64,000 bases of DNA from a virus, in the IMG/VR virus record IMGVR_UViG_3300020463_003399, positions 25,561-89,560 of that record; one strand, 5' to 3'. Shown one piece after another: positions 15,789 through 23,656 of this stretch. The position numbers and the translations under genes are program-made. The notes beneath the pieces are model-generated. The model was not told where the DNA came from, did no database searches, and saw only the letters and a list, made by a program, of their open reading frames with translations. Position 1 is the stretch's first letter; every line of letters begins with the position of its first letter.

Positions 15789-18092
15789 ATGACACAAATT
15801 CAAGTAGAAAAAAGGGACGGTAAAAGAGAACCGTTAGACTTGGAAAAAATGCACAAAGTGGTTATGTTTGCATGTGAAGACATTACTGGTGTTAGTGCAA
15901 GTGAAGTAGAATTAAAGTCTCATATACAATTTTATGATGGTATTAAAAGCGAAGAAGTACAAGAGACACTAATCAAAGCGGCATCCGATTTGATTTCAGA
16001 AGAAACACCCAACTATCAATGGGTCGCAGGAAATCTAGTTAATTATCATATTAGAAAAATGGTATATGGTGATTTTGAGCCTTGGCATATTCTAAAGGTT
16101 GTAGAAGCAAACGTCAAGGAAGGCTTTTATGATTCAGCATTACTAGAAGATTATTCTAAAGAAGAATGGGAAAAGATTAACGGATTTATTAAACATGAAA
16201 GAGATTTTGAAATTGCTTACGTAGGTATGGAGCAGTTTCGTGGTAAATATCTAGTACAAAATAGAGTTACTGGAAGATTATATGAAACTCCCCAAGTAAC
16301 ATATATTCTTATTGCGGCTACATTGTTTTGTTCTTATCCAAGAGAAATCAGATTGAAATATGTTAAAGATTACTATGATGCGATTAGTACCTTTGATATT
16401 TCTTTACCAACTCCTGTTATGGCAGGCGTCAGAACCCCTCAAAGACAATTTTCGTCTTGTGTTTTAATTGAGACAGATGACTCACTTGATTCTATAAATG
16501 CTACCGCAAGTTCAGTTGTTAAATATGTTTCACAAAAAGCAGGTATCGGTATTGGTGCAGGTAGTATTCGTGCTATCAATTCGCCAATTCGAAATGGTGA
16601 TGCCAGTCATACAGGAGTTATTCCTTTTTATAAACTATTTCAAGCAAGTGTAAAATCTTGCTCACAAGGTGGAGTACGTGGTGGTGCCGCTACTTTATAT
16701 TATCCAATTTGGCATTTGGAAGCAGAAGATTTACTTGTTCTAAAGAACAACAAAGGCACAGAAGATAATCGTGTACGTCATATGGATTATGGTGTACAGT
16801 TCAATAAACTTATGTACGAAAGATTGATTGCTGGTGAAGACATTACATTGTTTTCTCCAAGTGATGTTCCAGGTCTTTACACTGCTTTTTTTGAAGACCA
16901 AGATAAGTTTAGAGAATTATATGAAAAAGCAGAACGTAATAAAAAGTTAAGAAAGAAAGTTATACCTGCTATTGAATTGTTTTCAATCTTTATGAATGAA
17001 AGAAAGAATACAGGAAGAATTTATTTGATGAATGTAGACCATGCAAATGACCATGGTTCATTCTTACCAGAAGTTGCACCAATTAGACAATCAAATCTTT
17101 GTTGTGAAATTAATCTACCAACAAAACCATTAACACATATAGGTTGTGATGAAGGCGAGATTTCATTGTGTACATTGAGTGCTATTAATTGGGGTAATAT
17201 CAAAGATCCAGGTGATTTTAAAAAGCCATGTGATTTAGCAGTACGAGGACTTGATGCATTATTAGATTATCAAAAGTATCCTGTACTTGCGGCTGAGTTA
17301 TCTACTAATAACAGAAGACCTCTTGGTATTGGTATTATTAATTTTGCCTATTGGTTAGCTAAAAATGATACAAACTATTCAGATCCAGATTTACAATTAG
17401 TAGATGAATGGGCTGAGGCTTGGTCTTATTATCTGATTAAAGCATCTAATGAACTAGCAAGAGAAAAAGGTGCATGTCCTAAGACAAAAGAAACAAGATA
17501 TGGACAAGGCATCGTTCCTATGGATACACGTAAAGTTGAAGTAGATGAACTAGTAAAACACAAAGAAAGAAGAAAATGGAAAGAGTTACGCAAAAGTCTA
17601 GCAGACTATGGTATACGTAATTCAACTCTGATGGCTCTTATGCCTGCTGAAACATCAGCACAGATTTCAAATTCAACCAACGGTATAGAACCGCCAAGAA
17701 GCTATGTCAGTGTGAAGCAGTCAAAACACGGCGTTTTAAAGCAAGTTGTACCAGGGATTCACAAGTTAAAGAATAAATACGAGTTACTATGGGATCAAAA
17801 GTCTCCTGAAGGATACTTAAAGATTATGGCTGTTTTACAGAAATACATAGACCAAGGTATTAGTGTAAATACAAGTTATAACCCAATCTTTTATGAAGAC
17901 GAAAAGATTCCAATGAGTGTAATGTTACAACACCTTGTTATGTTTTACAAATACGGTGGTAAACAGTTATACTATTTTAATACTTTCGACGGACAAGGTG
18001 AAATTGATGTCAGTAAAGAAGGTATGAAAACAAGAGAAGAATTCGATACACAGGAGCAATATGATGATTATTGTGAAAGTTGTACGATTTAA
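15789..18092 (+). CDS. nrdA: Class Ia ribonucleoside-diphosphate reductase, alpha subunit (NrdA)
   Basis: NrdA reduces ribonucleotides to deoxyribonucleotides for phage DNA synthesis. An N-terminal ATP-cone (residues about 3-95, VEKRDGKREPLDLEKMHK) is kept, so activity control may be retained. Catalytic residues are visible: first redox Cys in FSSCVLIE, the NLCCEI loop (Asn, thiyl-radical Cys, Glu), the second redox Cys in LCTLSAINW, the radical-transfer tyrosine pair in QLYYFNTFDG, and the C-terminal Cys pair CESCTI that takes electrons from thioredoxin or glutaredoxin. Length 767 matches E. coli NrdA. The stop overlaps the next start. Confidence 0.96.
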   Translation: MTQIQVEKRDGKREPLDLEKMHKVVMFACEDITGVSASEVELKSHIQFYDGIKSEEVQETLIKAASDLISEETPNYQWVAGNLVNYHIRKMVYGDFEPWHILKVVEANVKEGFYDSALLEDYSKEEWEKINGFIKHERDFEIAYVGMEQFRGKYLVQNRVTGRLYETPQVTYILIAATLFCSYPREIRLKYVKDYYDAISTFDISLPTPVMAGVRTPQRQFSSCVLIETDDSLDSINATASSVVKYVSQKAGIGIGAGSIRAINSPIRNGDASHTGVIPFYKLFQASVKSCSQGGVRGGAATLYYPIWHLEAEDLLVLKNNKGTEDNRVRHMDYGVQFNKLMYERLIAGEDITLFSPSDVPGLYTAFFEDQDKFRELYEKAERNKKLRKKVIPAIELFSIFMNERKNTGRIYLMNVDHANDHGSFLPEVAPIRQSNLCCEINLPTKPLTHIGCDEGEISLCTLSAINWGNIKDPGDFKKPCDLAVRGLDALLDYQKYPVLAAELSTNNRRPLGIGIINFAYWLAKNDTNYSDPDLQLVDEWAEAWSYYLIKASNELAREKGACPKTKETRYGQGIVPMDTRKVEVDELVKHKERRKWKELRKSLADYGIRNSTLMALMPAETSAQISNSTNGIEPPRSYVSVKQSKHGVLKQVVPGIHKLKNKYELLWDQKSPEGYLKIMAVLQKYIDQGISVNTSYNPIFYEDEKIPMSVMLQHLVMFYKYGGKQLYYFNTFDGQGEIDVSKEGMKTREEFDTQEQYDDYCESCTI

Positions 18093-18691
18093 TGAACGAA
18101 GAATGGAGAAAAGAAAGTAGACTTTGTTATAGACCTGTCTGGCACAATAGCAATCATCCATGGGCAAAACGTCCAGATTTAAGTCATAGATTAGGATGGT
18201 TTAAGACTTGTGAACATACAAATGAAGAAGAACATTTAGGAGACACGTTTTATAATAACTTAGATAAAGTTTTTAATTTTGTAGATTTAAAAGTATCTAA
18301 TAAAGTAAAATTTGAAAACTATGAAAAGTTTTTAAAAACATGGGTCAAAAGAGCAAATATAAGAGTATGCATGTTGCATATTTCAAATAATAACTTAGAC
18401 GAAGATTTACTTGATTGTACATACTGGAAAGAGATTGTAGAATACTTAACCAAAAATGTACGAAATAAATGGATGCTAGAAATAGCAAACAAAAGAACAG
18501 AATTAAGCTACAAGCCAGTGGATCCTGGTTTGTTGAAAATGTATAGAGATTGTGGAAACCTGATTTTCATGTCAGTTAGACAAGAAGTATATGATTTAAA
18601 AAGAGCGGTTGATAAGACTCCTTTCCAAATAACGGAATCAATAATCAACTTTAAAGATAGAGTACCCAAGGAGTTTTGGGGTAATTTTTGA
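18092..18691 (+). CDS. Unknown protein inserted between nrdA and nrdB
   Basis: A 199-residue protein starting in the nrdA stop codon (TAATG), with no recognised family. It is rich in Trp, Asn and Lys, with phrases CYRPVWHNSNHPWAKRPDLSHR and KMYRDCGNLIFMS and several Cys. The reading could begin at TTG 18080, but ATG 18092 fits the overlap pattern seen elsewhere. Its place suggests co-expression with ribonucleotide reductase; whether it acts on that enzyme is open. Confidence 0.65.
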   Translation: MNEEWRKESRLCYRPVWHNSNHPWAKRPDLSHRLGWFKTCEHTNEEEHLGDTFYNNLDKVFNFVDLKVSNKVKFENYEKFLKTWVKRANIRVCMLHISNNNLDEDLLDCTYWKEIVEYLTKNVRNKWMLEIANKRTELSYKPVDPGLLKMYRDCGNLIFMSVRQEVYDLKRAVDKTPFQITESIINFKDRVPKEFWGNF

Positions 18692-18719
18692 GAAAGAAGT
18701 AAAATAGGAAATAAAAAAA

Positions 18720-19850
18720 ATGTCAGTATTCAATTCAGAAAATAAAGCGGATCACACAAAGGCGTTAGCATTTTTGGATCCATCAGGTGGCGTAACTATT
18801 CAAAGATATGATATGCTAAAATATAAACAGTTCGATAAGCTAACTGATAAGCAGTTAGGTTTCTTTTGGAGACCAGAAGAAGTAGATGTTTTAAAAGATG
18901 CAAACGATTTTAAAAATCTAACAGAACATGAAAAACATATCTTTACTTCAAATCTAAAAAGACAAATTCTTTTAGATTCAGTACAAGGTAGAGCACCTGT
19001 TGAGGCATTTTCACCTATTGTTTCTATTCCAGAATTAGAGGCATGGATTCAAACTTGGACATTTAGTGAAACAATTCATTCACGTTCATACACACATATT
19101 ATTCGAAATGTATATGCTGACCCATCAAAAATCTTTGACGAAATGATGGACATTAACGAAATTATGGATTGTGCGGATGATATTTCTAAAAACTACGATG
19201 AATTGATTGAAATGACTAGTTACTTCAATTTATTAGGTGAAGGTACTCATACTGTAAATGGTAAAAAGGTAAAAATATCAAAATACGAAATTAAAAAATC
19301 TCTTTATAAAACTCTTATGAGTGTTAATATTCTTGAAGGTGTTCGTTTTTATGTTTCATTTGCTTGTAGTTGGGCGTTTGCTGAACTTAAGAAAATGGAA
19401 GGTAATGCAAAGATTATTAAACTTATTGCACGTGACGAAAACTTACACTTAGCAAGTACTCAAACACTCTTAAAACTACTTCCAAAAGATGATCCAGATT
19501 ACATCAAAATTGCAAAAGAAACAGAAGAAGAATGTATTAAAATGTTTGTAGATGCAGTAGAACAAGAAAAAGCATGGGCTGAATATCTATTTAAAGATGG
19601 CTCAATGATTGGTCTAAATACGGCACTTTTAAATGAATATATTGAATGGATTTGTTGTAAACGTATGACGGCAATTGGTCTAAAATGTCCATATAAAGTC
19701 ACACAAGCTAACCCATTACCTTGGACACAAAAGTGGATTGCAGGTGCAGAAGTACAAGTTGCTCCTCAAGAGACAGAAATTTCAAGTTATGTTATTGGTG
19801 GTGTAAAACAAGATGTTGATAAAAAGACATTTGGCGGTCTTTCTCTCTAA
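18720..19850 (+). CDS. nrdB: Class Ia ribonucleoside-diphosphate reductase, beta subunit (NrdB)
   Basis: NrdB houses the di-iron tyrosyl-radical cofactor used by NrdA. The iron ligands and radical tyrosine are all seen: Asp in QILLDSVQG, Glu-x2-His-x3-Tyr in SETIHSRSYTHI, Glu in LEGVRFYVSFACSW, and Glu-x2-His in RDENLHLA. The C-terminus (KKTFGGLSL) is the probable NrdA-docking tail. 376 residues equals E. coli NrdB. The enzyme needs iron, which gives context to the phage's other iron-related genes. Confidence 0.96.
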   Translation: MSVFNSENKADHTKALAFLDPSGGVTIQRYDMLKYKQFDKLTDKQLGFFWRPEEVDVLKDANDFKNLTEHEKHIFTSNLKRQILLDSVQGRAPVEAFSPIVSIPELEAWIQTWTFSETIHSRSYTHIIRNVYADPSKIFDEMMDINEIMDCADDISKNYDELIEMTSYFNLLGEGTHTVNGKKVKISKYEIKKSLYKTLMSVNILEGVRFYVSFACSWAFAELKKMEGNAKIIKLIARDENLHLASTQTLLKLLPKDDPDYIKIAKETEEECIKMFVDAVEQEKAWAEYLFKDGSMIGLNTALLNEYIEWICCKRMTAIGLKCPYKVTQANPLPWTQKWIAGAEVQVAPQETEISSYVIGGVKQDVDKKTFGGLSL

Positions 19851-19966
19851 CGAGTCATCTTAATACACAACATTACAAATAAGATTAAACTTATTATTAC
19901 AAGTATTCCCATAGCCATTCCTATGACTAGGGAAAACTGGTCTAAGTGGTTAACAAGATTCGCCAT
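19847..19966 (-). CDS. 39-residue membrane peptide on the minus strand
   Basis: An ATG-initiated 39-residue frame encodes one clear membrane span (IGMAMGILVIISLILFVMLC) with a short polar N-terminus (MANLVNHLDQ) and basic C-terminus (KMTR). It reads against nrdB, whose last bases it overlaps. A perfect T4 late promoter core lies 22 bases upstream on the same strand and a GGAG is 10 bases before the start. Size and topology would fit a holin, antiholin or envelope-modifying peptide. Confidence 0.55.
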   Translation of the reverse strand: MANLVNHLDQFSLVIGMAMGILVIISLILFVMLCIKMTR

Positions 19967-19987
19967 ATCCAAGATTCTCCATATCCC

Positions 19988-19995
19988 TATTTATA
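19988..19995 (-). promoter_or_regulatory. Exact T4 late promoter core TATAAATA, minus strand
   Basis: TATAAATA on the minus strand is the exact T4 consensus, while most boxes in this window begin with G. It is placed to drive the 39-residue membrane peptide. Confidence 0.6.
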
Positions 19996-20025
19996 AAAGC
20001 TAGGGATTCCAACGAAAATTAAAAC

Positions 20026-20054
20026 TTGACAGATCCTTTGATTTATGATATTCT
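20026..20054 (+). promoter_or_regulatory. Sigma70-like promoter
   Basis: TTGACA and TATTCT are 17 bases apart. The -10 box rules out the in-frame ATG at 20045 as a start of the next gene. Confidence 0.85.
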
Positions 20055-20077
20055 ATACCATAAGAAAAGGAGGTACT

Positions 20078-20398
20078 ATGTTTAATTGGTTAAACTTGAG
20101 TACAAAAAAATCTTTTTCACAAGAAAAAGGAGAAACGATGAATACATCAAAACTAACAAAACAAGATAAACTTGTTAATGCTCTTAAAGATGGAGAGGCT
20201 TTAACGGAATCAGCAATGAAACACAGATTTTCTATTGCTAACCCTAGAGCGACAGTATCCGCATTGAGAATGAAAGGATACGCCGTATATGCTAACAAAA
20301 GCAAAAACGGTAAGACTATCTATAGATTAGGAGCTCCTTTAAGAAGAGTCGTAGCCGCAGGTTACAGGGCTCTTGCTGACGAAAAGGTGTTTGGGTAA
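20078..20398 (+). CDS. Small winged-helix-like DNA-binding protein
   Basis: A 106-residue protein whose core (KLTKQDKLVNALKDGEALTE, RFSIANPRATVSALRMKGY, VYANKSKNGKTIYRLG) reads as a helix-turn-helix with a beta wing, suggesting a regulator. Two starts have strong Shine-Dalgarno sequences: 20078 (AGGAGG) and 20138 (AAAGGAG), so two isoforms of 106 and 86 residues, differing by an N-terminal extension, may exist. First gene behind a strong early promoter. Confidence 0.65.
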   Translation: MFNWLNLSTKKSFSQEKGETMNTSKLTKQDKLVNALKDGEALTESAMKHRFSIANPRATVSALRMKGYAVYANKSKNGKTIYRLGAPLRRVVAAGYRALADEKVFG

Positions 20399-20412
20399 TA
20401 AACATTAACTAA

Positions 20413-20712
20413 ATGAGTCCCTGGCCCGGAGACGATATGCCGGATTGGCCTGATTGTCCAATATGCGGTATATCAATCGATGAATGCGAATGTCTCTGGG
20501 CCGGAGACAATTATATGACTAGAAAAATTAAAGTAAAAATTACAGACGATAAAGAGTTCACAGAAGAAAAAGAAGGTTTAGGATTAAAGAAAATATTCAA
20601 ATCTGTATCAGGTTCTGCACCTAAGGGAACAACACACTTAAGAGTAGAATATACTAATAGAAAAGGTACTCCAATTAATCGTTTAGTAAAAATTCCAAAA
20701 AATAAAGACTAA
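20413..20712 (+). CDS. Small protein with N-terminal zinc-knuckle
   Basis: Read from ATG 20413 it is 99 residues: a short segment with CPICG and CEC cysteines (residues about 15-27) followed by a basic, beta-rich domain (RKIKVKITDDKEF, THLRVEYTNRKGTPINRLVKI). An in-frame ATG at 20515, preceded by GCCGGAGAC, would give only the 65-residue C-terminal domain. The two segments before each ATG-like point are imperfect copies (CTGGCCCGGAGACGAT and CTGGGCCGGAGACAAT). Function unknown. Confidence 0.55.
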   Translation: MSPWPGDDMPDWPDCPICGISIDECECLWAGDNYMTRKIKVKITDDKEFTEEKEGLGLKKIFKSVSGSAPKGTTHLRVEYTNRKGTPINRLVKIPKNKD

Positions 20713-20728
20713 AAAATAGGCGAAAAAC

Positions 20729-20759
20729 TTGACAGAATCAAGAATCGTGCTATTATAAT
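20729..20759 (+). promoter_or_regulatory. Sigma70-like promoter
   Basis: TTGACA is followed after 16 bases by TATTATAAT, giving two overlapping -10 options (TATTAT or TATAAT). Confidence 0.82.
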
Positions 20760-20786
20760 TAAGTAATCAAGAGAGAGGTACTTAAT

Positions 20787-21206
20787 ATGGCTTATATTTC
20801 AACTAACGAAGTTAAAGAAGTTCGTAAATCACTTAAAGAAAAGTTCGGTAAAAATCTAAAATTTTCAGTAACACGTGACCATCATTCAAGTGTCAGTGTT
20901 TCTCTCATGGAAGGTGTCATTGATTTCTTTGACGGATCAATGGACATGACCGACAAATATTCAGGGCGAGTTCAAAAGTTTGATGGACATGCTCAAATCA
21001 ATCATTATCATACACATTTCTATGGTAAGCATGAACAGTTATTTAATGACATTAAAGATATTTGTCATACTGCTCCTGCTAAAGCAGAAGGTGGACGAGC
21101 ATATTATAATAACTCAGATGCAATGATTGATTATTTTGATACTGCATTTTACGTGCATATCAATGTTGGTAAATGGAACAAGCCTTACGTTCTTAAGGCG
21201 GCTTAA
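20787..21206 (+). CDS. LPD29-like domain protein
   Basis: A 139-residue protein beginning AYISTNEVKEVRKSLKEKFG then LKFSVTRDHHSSVSVSLMEG, which matches my memory of the 'large polyvalent protein associated domain 29' found in phage and mobile-element proteins. The function of that domain is not known to me. The rest includes a His-rich stretch (HAQINHYHTHFYGKHE) that could bind metal. Early promoter directly upstream; good GAGAGAGGT ribosome site. Confidence 0.6.
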   Translation: MAYISTNEVKEVRKSLKEKFGKNLKFSVTRDHHSSVSVSLMEGVIDFFDGSMDMTDKYSGRVQKFDGHAQINHYHTHFYGKHEQLFNDIKDICHTAPAKAEGGRAYYNNSDAMIDYFDTAFYVHINVGKWNKPYVLKAA

Positions 21207-21232
21207 TCTTAAATCAATAAGGGGATTCAAAA

Positions 21233-21493
21233 ATGAATCTAGCAGTAACTAATACCTTGGAAGGTGCCTTAAAACTCCGGCACCCTGTTTTCGTAACCTA
21301 CCGTGAAGATAATAAAGAAATCGTTGATTGGTATGCATTTGGTGAAGGTCTTGCAAAAGGCTCTGCCGATATGCGTAATGCCAAAGAAGGACCTGACAGT
21401 TATAACTTTACTAGTTGGGAAAAATATGTTATCATACGGGATAATTATAACAAACATATAATGCAATTAGAAGAAATTGAAAGACGTTTATAA
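21233..21493 (+). CDS. Small early protein, unknown function
   Basis: An 86-residue protein with an N-terminal beta-rich part (PVFVTYREDNKEIVDWYAFG) and a helical C-terminus (DNYNKHIMQLEEIERRL). It follows AGGGGATTC as ribosome site and its last base is the first base of the next gene, so it is co-translated with the HNH protein. No family recognised. Confidence 0.6.
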   Translation: MNLAVTNTLEGALKLRHPVFVTYREDNKEIVDWYAFGEGLAKGSADMRNAKEGPDSYNFTSWEKYVIIRDNYNKHIMQLEEIERRL

Positions 21494-22101
21494 TGCCAAC
21501 TTATAGAGGTGATACATACTCTAAACCCAGACCTGTTTGTCTGACAAAGGGGTGTACAAATTTAGCACATAATACTGCAAGTGCAGAAAATCCAAGATGG
21601 AGAAAATACTGCGGTACGTGTCATAATGTAAGAAGAAAGAATTTTCAAAGATTATCAGCAAATATAAAAAAGAGTAGTTATCCAACTTGTTGTATAAAAA
21701 ATTGTAGAAAGAAAGTAACTCTAATAGGAACAGACCATAACGGTAATTTGAAGTTTTCTCAATATTGTCAAAAACATGGAGGTACTCCTTATCATCTACA
21801 ATGGAGAAAAACTTATTGTGAGAATATAGATGGAAGACTTGGATTCGTATGCACAACAACTATTCCTTATGATCCGCCACTTCCTGAGAATATCAAATGG
21901 GTAGTAGATTATAGTTATCCACAACCCATGCTAGAAGTAGACCATATAGACGGGAACCCATTTAATGAACCTGTAGATGGCTCTAATTTCCAGACTTTAT
22001 GCTCATGTTGTCATAAGTATAAAACTTGGAAATCTGGTGATGGATTGACCGCAGGTAGAAAAAACATTAAACCAGCAAGTGTAATCGAGAAATTAAATTA
22101 G
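21493..22101 (+). CDS. HNH endonuclease-like protein
   Basis: The C-terminal part holds an HNH pattern: LEVDHIDGNPFNEPVDGSNF (Asp-His, then Asn) followed by QTLCSCCHKYKTW. The N-terminal half has two more Cys groups (CLTKGCTN..CGTCH and CCIKNCRKK..CQKHGG), which look like structural zinc sites. Family members are often free-standing homing endonucleases, but this gene is tightly packed with a one-base overlap to its upstream neighbour and no disrupted gene is visible, so a resident phage nuclease is equally possible. Confidence 0.78.
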   Translation: MPTYRGDTYSKPRPVCLTKGCTNLAHNTASAENPRWRKYCGTCHNVRRKNFQRLSANIKKSSYPTCCIKNCRKKVTLIGTDHNGNLKFSQYCQKHGGTPYHLQWRKTYCENIDGRLGFVCTTTIPYDPPLPENIKWVVDYSYPQPMLEVDHIDGNPFNEPVDGSNFQTLCSCCHKYKTWKSGDGLTAGRKNIKPASVIEKLN

Positions 22102-22110
22102 GTGAAAAAC

Positions 22111-22138
22111 TTGACAGATTACAGAATCATGATATAGT
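22111..22138 (+). promoter_or_regulatory. Sigma70-like promoter of AAA+ ATPase gene
   Basis: TTGACA and TATAGT are 16 bases apart, with a short leader to the ATG at 22172. Confidence 0.8.
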
Positions 22139-22171
22139 GTAAACATAATGATTAAAACGAAAGGTGAGAAT

Positions 22172-23179
22172 ATGAGTGAGAATCAGTTCGTAGCACAAAT
22201 CAACAAAGGTTTGTATAGAAATCAAAAAGTAAAAGGTGCGTTTCCAGTTATTTCAGAAATGAAACAAGCTAAGGACGGTAGTTGGTTTATTACTGTCAAT
22301 GCACAGGAAAGCAAATTCAAAAAAGATAAAATTAGGGTTAAAGTAGATCCTGAAAATGTTACAGTTTCAGAAGGTACTGTCGAATCAGTAAATGAAACAG
22401 ATGAACAGGCAATGAATAGGATTGCTGAAAGATTTAAAATCTTAGATGAAATGACCGAGGCAACAATCGATGGTCTTGTTAGAGGCATGGTAGTTTCAGG
22501 CCCTCCAGGTGTTGGTAAAACATTTGGTGTTGAACAAGTTCTTGAAAAAGATTCGTTGTTTGATATGATGGCTGATAAGCCACTAAGGCATACATTCGTA
22601 AAAGGTACAATGTCTGCTATCGGTCTTTATTCAACTCTTTACAAATACTCTGATCCAAAGAGTATTGTGGTACTAGACGATTGTGATAGTATCTTGTTTA
22701 ATGAGGATGCTCTTAATATTCTTAAGGCGGCACTTGATAGTGGTAAGAAGAGGAAGATTTCTTGGAACTCTGACTCACACTTCTTGAGAAGGGAAGGTGT
22801 CCCTGATACTTTTGAGTTCAAAGGTTCAGTTATCTTCATTACAAACTTAAAGTTTGACTATATGAGAGCAACTAAAATCAAGGATCACTTAGAGGCGATT
22901 CTTTCAAGGTGTCACTATCTTGATTTGACAATGGATACTGCTAGAGATAAGATTTTGAGAATCAAGCAGATTGCTAGAGACGGTGGTCTATTTGATACTA
23001 AAGGTCTTACTAAGGATCAAGAAGTTGAAATTATCAACTTTATGGTTGACAATCAAAAGAGACTTAGAGAAGTTTCTTTGAGAATGGCTCAGAAAATTGC
23101 AGACCTTAGAAACATGTCTAAGATGGGTGACAGATGGAAGTCACTTGCAGAGTCAACTTGTATGAAAAGAACTGCATAA
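22172..23179 (+). CDS. AAA+ ATPase
   Basis: A 335-residue single-domain AAA+ ATPase. Walker A GPPGVGKT is at residues 110-117, Walker B SIVVLDDCD at about 164-172, and the sensor-1 strand GSVIFITN near 219-226; arginine-rich FKG..LEAILSRC could hold the finger. An N-terminal 90-residue region (beta-rich, KKDKIRVKVDPENVTV) precedes it. I chose 22172 because AAGGTGAGAAT lies before it; ATG 22148 is only about four bases after the predicted transcription start. The partner or substrate is unknown. Monocistronic: own promoter and terminator. Confidence 0.85.
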   Translation: MSENQFVAQINKGLYRNQKVKGAFPVISEMKQAKDGSWFITVNAQESKFKKDKIRVKVDPENVTVSEGTVESVNETDEQAMNRIAERFKILDEMTEATIDGLVRGMVVSGPPGVGKTFGVEQVLEKDSLFDMMADKPLRHTFVKGTMSAIGLYSTLYKYSDPKSIVVLDDCDSILFNEDALNILKAALDSGKKRKISWNSDSHFLRREGVPDTFEFKGSVIFITNLKFDYMRATKIKDHLEAILSRCHYLDLTMDTARDKILRIKQIARDGGLFDTKGLTKDQEVEIINFMVDNQKRLREVSLRMAQKIADLRNMSKMGDRWKSLAESTCMKRTA

Positions 23180-23221
23180 TAAGGTTAATAAGGTTAGGTA
23201 GGCCAAACGGCCTACTTACAT

Positions 23222-23266
23222 AAGACGGATTGGGTTTCTCTCACTCACCTAATCCGTCTTTTTTTT
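23222..23266 (+). terminator. Rho-independent terminator after AAA+ gene
   Basis: AGACGGATTGGG pairs with CCTAATCCGTCT (one G-U) across a 13-base loop and is followed by T8. Confidence 0.9.
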
Positions 23267-23276
23267 ATTTGTAGTG

Positions 23277-23305
23277 TTGCAATCCCATTTAAATTATGTT
23301 ATAAT
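23277..23305 (+). promoter_or_regulatory. Sigma70-like promoter, start site at the ATG
   Basis: TTGCAA and a perfect TATAAT are 17 bases apart. The expected start falls only a few bases before the ATG at 23315, and no Shine-Dalgarno is present. Confidence 0.82.
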
Positions 23306-23314
23306 CTATATATT

Positions 23315-23656
23315 ATGAGTATTGAAGAAACAAAAGAAAAGATTATACAGAACCTTAAAGGCGTTCAAGACCCTGAAATGGGGTGTGACGTTTACAACTT
23401 AGGATTGATTTACGATATCAATGTAGGAGAAATGTCAGATGGCAAAAAGTATAGTAATATTACTATGTCTCTAACAAGTGCATTTTGTCCTGCGGCTGAT
23501 ATGATTGTAAATGACGTTAAAGGTGCGGCTCTAACTGTAGAGGATGTTATTGATTGTCAAGTCGAAGTAACATTTAACCCTCCTTGGGATCCCTCTAGAT
23601 TAACAGAAGAAGGTCATGCTTATTTAAATTACATGTATTCGGATCATATGGACTAA
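23315..23656 (+). CDS. MIP18/SufT-family (DUF59) Fe-S assembly protein
   Basis: The protein shows the MIP18/PaaD/SufT core: LKGVQDPEMGCDVYNLGLIYDI near the N-terminus and the conserved Cys in SLTSAFCPAADMI, followed by VEVTFNPPWDPSRL. Family members help mature Fe-S proteins and often sit with suf genes in bacteria. At 113 residues it is the usual single-domain length. The same phage carries SufB (52189) and YggX (59187), which makes an iron-sulfur role plausible. Likely translated from a leaderless mRNA; last base shared with uvsW start. Confidence 0.83.
   Translation: MSIEETKEKIIQNLKGVQDPEMGCDVYNLGLIYDINVGEMSDGKKYSNITMSLTSAFCPAADMIVNDVKGAALTVEDVIDCQVEVTFNPPWDPSRLTEEGHAYLNYMYSDHMD

Noticed and set aside
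21493-22101. HNH gene as a group I intron or inserted homing element
   Set aside because: Neighbouring genes are complete, spacing is tight with a one-base overlap, and no split gene or intron core was recognised.
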